Source of the DNA: Clostridium sp. CAG:448
GTDB taxonomy: Bacteria > Bacillota > Clostridia > Oscillospirales > CAG-272
Direction: 5' to 3'
Length of the DNA: 14,895 bases
Assembly: GCA_000433415.1 (NCBI GenBank)
Contig: FR890518.1
Location: 7,484 to 22,378, forward strand
Part shown: positions 13,645 through 14,895 of the stretch, one piece after another
How the letters are laid out: the number at the start of each line of letters is the position of its first letter
Numbering within the stretch: the stretch's first letter is position 1
Translations under genes and position numbers: made by a program
The notes under the pieces: generated by a model
What the model saw: only the letters and a program-made list of their open reading frames with translations
The model's database searches: none
Told to the model about the DNA's origin: nothing

Positions 13645-14178
13645 CTAATTATTCTTCATCCAGTGGTTGTACTTCTTCCTGCGATAAAATAAAAGAAAAA
13701 GCATATATGTCAGACAATCAAGCAGGGCACTTAACAGATAACCGACAAAAGGGATATTGACCAACGCATCAAACAGGCACATTGGAGCAAAGAAGAAGGT
13801 TGGGAAGGAAATTGTTTTCTTTTTGAACACTAAAAGATCAAATGTATTAAGAAAAAAGCAACTGAAAACGATGGAGGCAATGCAGAGAAATGTTCGGAAG
13901 TCACGCTTCAGAATCAACCTCAAATCTTCTGTAAAAGAATGGTACGTTCCATCTTTGTAATCGGAAATGACCTCATCCTCGCCGATTCCTTTTCTGATTT
14001 TTGATATACACAGCAGAAAAAAGCCAAATGCAACCGTTGTCATCCATGCGATGATCAGCAACCGCAAGGCGGGGACGTTAAGCCCGCTTAATAGAGCTCC
14101 CCAAATTGCATGCAGAGCAAGGTATGAGACCAATGTGACGACCGAGGCGAGCGTGATGTTCCATAATGTTCGTTTCAT
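13645..14178 (-). CDS. Four-helix membrane protein of unknown function
   Basis: This 177-residue protein has about four hydrophobic segments (roughly 5-28, 36-57, 90-115, 126-162) and a basic C-terminus (YRRKKYNHWMKNN). No motif identifies a function. I chose ATG 14178 over 14190 because GGAGA lies about 6 nt before it; the upstream ATG lacks a site. It is the first gene of the AT-rich operon, with the XRE regulator starting 12 nt after its stop. Membrane proteins paired with XRE regulators are common in Firmicutes, but the pairing alone does not define a role. Confidence 0.7.
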   Translation of the reverse strand: MKRTLWNITLASVVTLVSYLALHAIWGALLSGLNVPALRLLIIAWMTTVAFGFFLLCISKIRKGIGEDEVISDYKDGTYHSFTEDLRLILKRDFRTFLCIASIVFSCFFLNTFDLLVFKKKTISFPTFFFAPMCLFDALVNIPFVGYLLSALLDCLTYMLFLLFYRRKKYNHWMKNN

Positions 14179-14208
14179 AATCTTCTCCATATGTCTTTAT
14201 TGGGCTCT

Positions 14209-14237
14209 ATTATATCATAAATTCTGCCGGTTGTAAA
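14209..14237 (-). promoter_or_regulatory. Promoter of the membrane protein–XRE operon
   Basis: On the minus strand TTTACA (14232-14237), 17-nt spacer, TATAAT (14209-14214). Start is predicted near 14202. Confidence 0.75.
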
Positions 14238-14358
14238 TGGACAATAAGGCTCACGGTTATGTCTGTTTTGTATCAATGAATGCTCAGAAACCCATAACAG
14301 GAGCCGGACGGACAGAATCCATTCTCTTTGGTTATCACAGGCAATAAAAAACAAATAT

Positions 14359-14387
14359 TTTACGTCGTCCGGGCGGCATGGTATAAT
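14359..14387 (+). promoter_or_regulatory. Candidate promoter of a short transcript
   Basis: TTTACG (14359-14364), 17-nt spacer, TATAAT (14382-14387). The -35 is imperfect but the -10 is perfect. The palindrome GGTGCGCACC (14399-14408) follows the predicted start. In the preceding 14238-14358 I see no gene or clear signal. Confidence 0.55.
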
Positions 14388-14469
14388 AATAAAGAACGGG
14401 TGCGCACCGCTCCGGTATGGGGAATGCAGGCACATCTCGTATTGATCGGTATCAGAGGGGGCAGGATTT

Positions 14470-14544
14470 ATGGAAGAAAAAGAATTCGAGAGGGCAAATT
14501 CTCATAAGGATGTTTTCAAAAATCCATCCAAATTTGCCGATTGA
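14470..14544 (+). CDS. Possible 24-residue small protein
   Basis: A 24-codon ORF starts MEEKEFERANSHKDVF and is highly charged with no membrane segment. GAGGGGG (14455-14461) lies 8 nt upstream of the ATG. It sits between a plausible promoter and a strong terminator whose stem starts 8 nt after the stop. I do not recognise the peptide. The same transcript could instead be a non-coding RNA of about 200 nt, so the coding call is tentative. Confidence 0.4.
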   Translation: MEEKEFERANSHKDVFKNPSKFAD

Positions 14545-14552
14545 GAGTGCAA

Positions 14553-14596
14553 ACAAAAACACGCAGAATTCAGAAATGAACTCTGCGTGTTTTTGT
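14553..14596 (+). terminator. Strong terminator of the short transcript
   Basis: A 15-bp perfect stem (14553-14567 with 14582-14596) continues past one mismatch as TTC/GAA around loop AGAAAT. The right arm carries T5 (GTGTTTTTGT). The left-arm A5 gives a similar tail on the minus strand. Confidence 0.88.
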
Positions 14597-14611
14597 CTAC
14601 ACTTTTCGTCC

Positions 14612-14640
14612 TTGAAAAGCGGTCGAAAAAATGGTATAAT
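14612..14640 (+). promoter_or_regulatory. Promoter of the last ORF
   Basis: TTGAAA (14612-14617), 17-nt spacer, TATAAT (14635-14640), followed by GGAGGA (14665-14670). Confidence 0.75.
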
Positions 14641-14676
14641 TAATTCAGAAAGAATAATCCACACGGAGGACTTACC

Positions 14677-14895
14677 ATGCCATACGACAAAGAGACGCGG
14701 GATGCGCTTCAGGCGTACTATGAAACACACGATTTTACCGGAAGTATCCCTGCCTTCGATGACAAAAAAGATACGCCCGCACAACTAAGGAAATTGCAGA
14801 GATGTTTATACAGCCCCGAGACTTTTTACAGTCTGGGGCTGTTTTCTGTTTGCAGTCTATCAGCAACGTTACCGCGCATAAAAACGGGGGAATCG
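14677..14895 (+). CDS. Small ORF of unknown function, partial or frame-disrupted
   Basis: A good GGAGGA site lies 6 nt before ATG 14677. The frame begins MPYDKETRDALQAYYETHD and stays open to the window edge (73 codons). However, a terminator-like hairpin (14810-14845) falls inside it. A run of six A at 14764-14769 lies just before this; with one A fewer the frame would end at TAA 14786-14788, 21 nt before the hairpin, giving a protein of about 36 residues. I do not recognise the peptide. Possibilities are a short gene disrupted by an indel or a sequencing error, or a longer gene in which the hairpin is not a terminator. Confidence 0.45.
   Translation, partial: MPYDKETRDALQAYYETHDFTGSIPAFDDKKDTPAQLRKLQRCLYSPETFYSLGLFSVCSLSATLPRIKTGES
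14810..14845 (+). terminator. Terminator-like hairpin inside or after the last ORF
   Basis: ACAGCCCC (14810-14817) pairs with GGGGCTGT (14835-14842), and AGACT (14819-14823) with AGTCT (14830-14834), with one bulged G and a 6-nt loop. TTTTCTG follows. Confidence 0.7.

Noticed and set aside
14417..14788. 123-codon plus-strand frame across the short transcription units
   Set aside because: It runs through a strong terminator and a promoter, lacks an SD, and its translation looks non-coding.
14869..14878. Possible second copy of the inverted-repeat element (TTACCGCGCA match to 7577-7586)
   Set aside because: The identity is only 10 bases and ends there; too short to claim a repeat copy at the window edge.

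Overview
The window looks like chromosomal DNA of a low-GC-lineage but moderate-GC Clostridia member, probably Oscillospirales- or Christensenellales-like. The evidence is the order cmk – plsC – ispH fused to rpsA (S1), which is characteristic of Clostridia, strong AGGAGG ribosome binding sites, and TTGACA-N17-TATAAT promoters. The exact family cannot be fixed from the sequence alone. No plasmid, phage or insertion-sequence genes are visible.

Layout. Positions 1-2723 (+) hold the end of cytidylate kinase, a 1-acyl-glycerol-3-phosphate acyltransferase, and a bifunctional IspH–ribosomal S1 fusion. The three genes overlap and end at a hairpin. Positions 2898-3698 (+) encode a YwaF/TMEM164-like membrane protein with its own terminator. 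Positions 3770-7461 (-) form a methionine-uptake locus: a LysR regulator, then metQ, metN and metI. Each of lysR and metQ has a perfect consensus promoter. No SAM or T-box leader fits upstream of metQ; instead an array of ATAG/CTAT half-sites lies between lysR and metQ. Divergent from lysR is a small zinc-ribbon gene (7679-7936, +) whose leader contains a 20-bp perfect inverted repeat enclosing 14-nt tandem repeats. Next is a stand-alone Gfo/Idh/MocA-type protein (8123-9364, +). On the minus strand, 9461-11383 is a two-gene unit of a diacylglycerol-kinase-family lipid kinase and a membrane-anchored beta-propeller protein. A tRNA-Glu(CTC) gene with promoter and terminator follows at 11638-11709.

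The right end (11857-14178, -) is visibly more AT-rich: a four-helix membrane protein, an XRE-family regulator with a helical-repeat tail, and a single-pass membrane protein of unknown function. The last 600 bases carry two very short plus-strand transcription units of unknown function.

The most striking observation is metQ. The protein is present once and complete, but its two halves are swapped relative to canonical MetQ/NlpA. The lipobox runs straight into the canonical second domain (IAVPND...), and the protein ends exactly where that domain would normally begin (SLDALKK-stop). This is a natural circular permutation of a lipoprotein solute-binding protein, sitting in an otherwise ordinary metNI operon. 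A second point is a perfect Shine-Dalgarno and ATG inside the ispH–rpsA gene at the domain boundary, which could yield free S1 protein.
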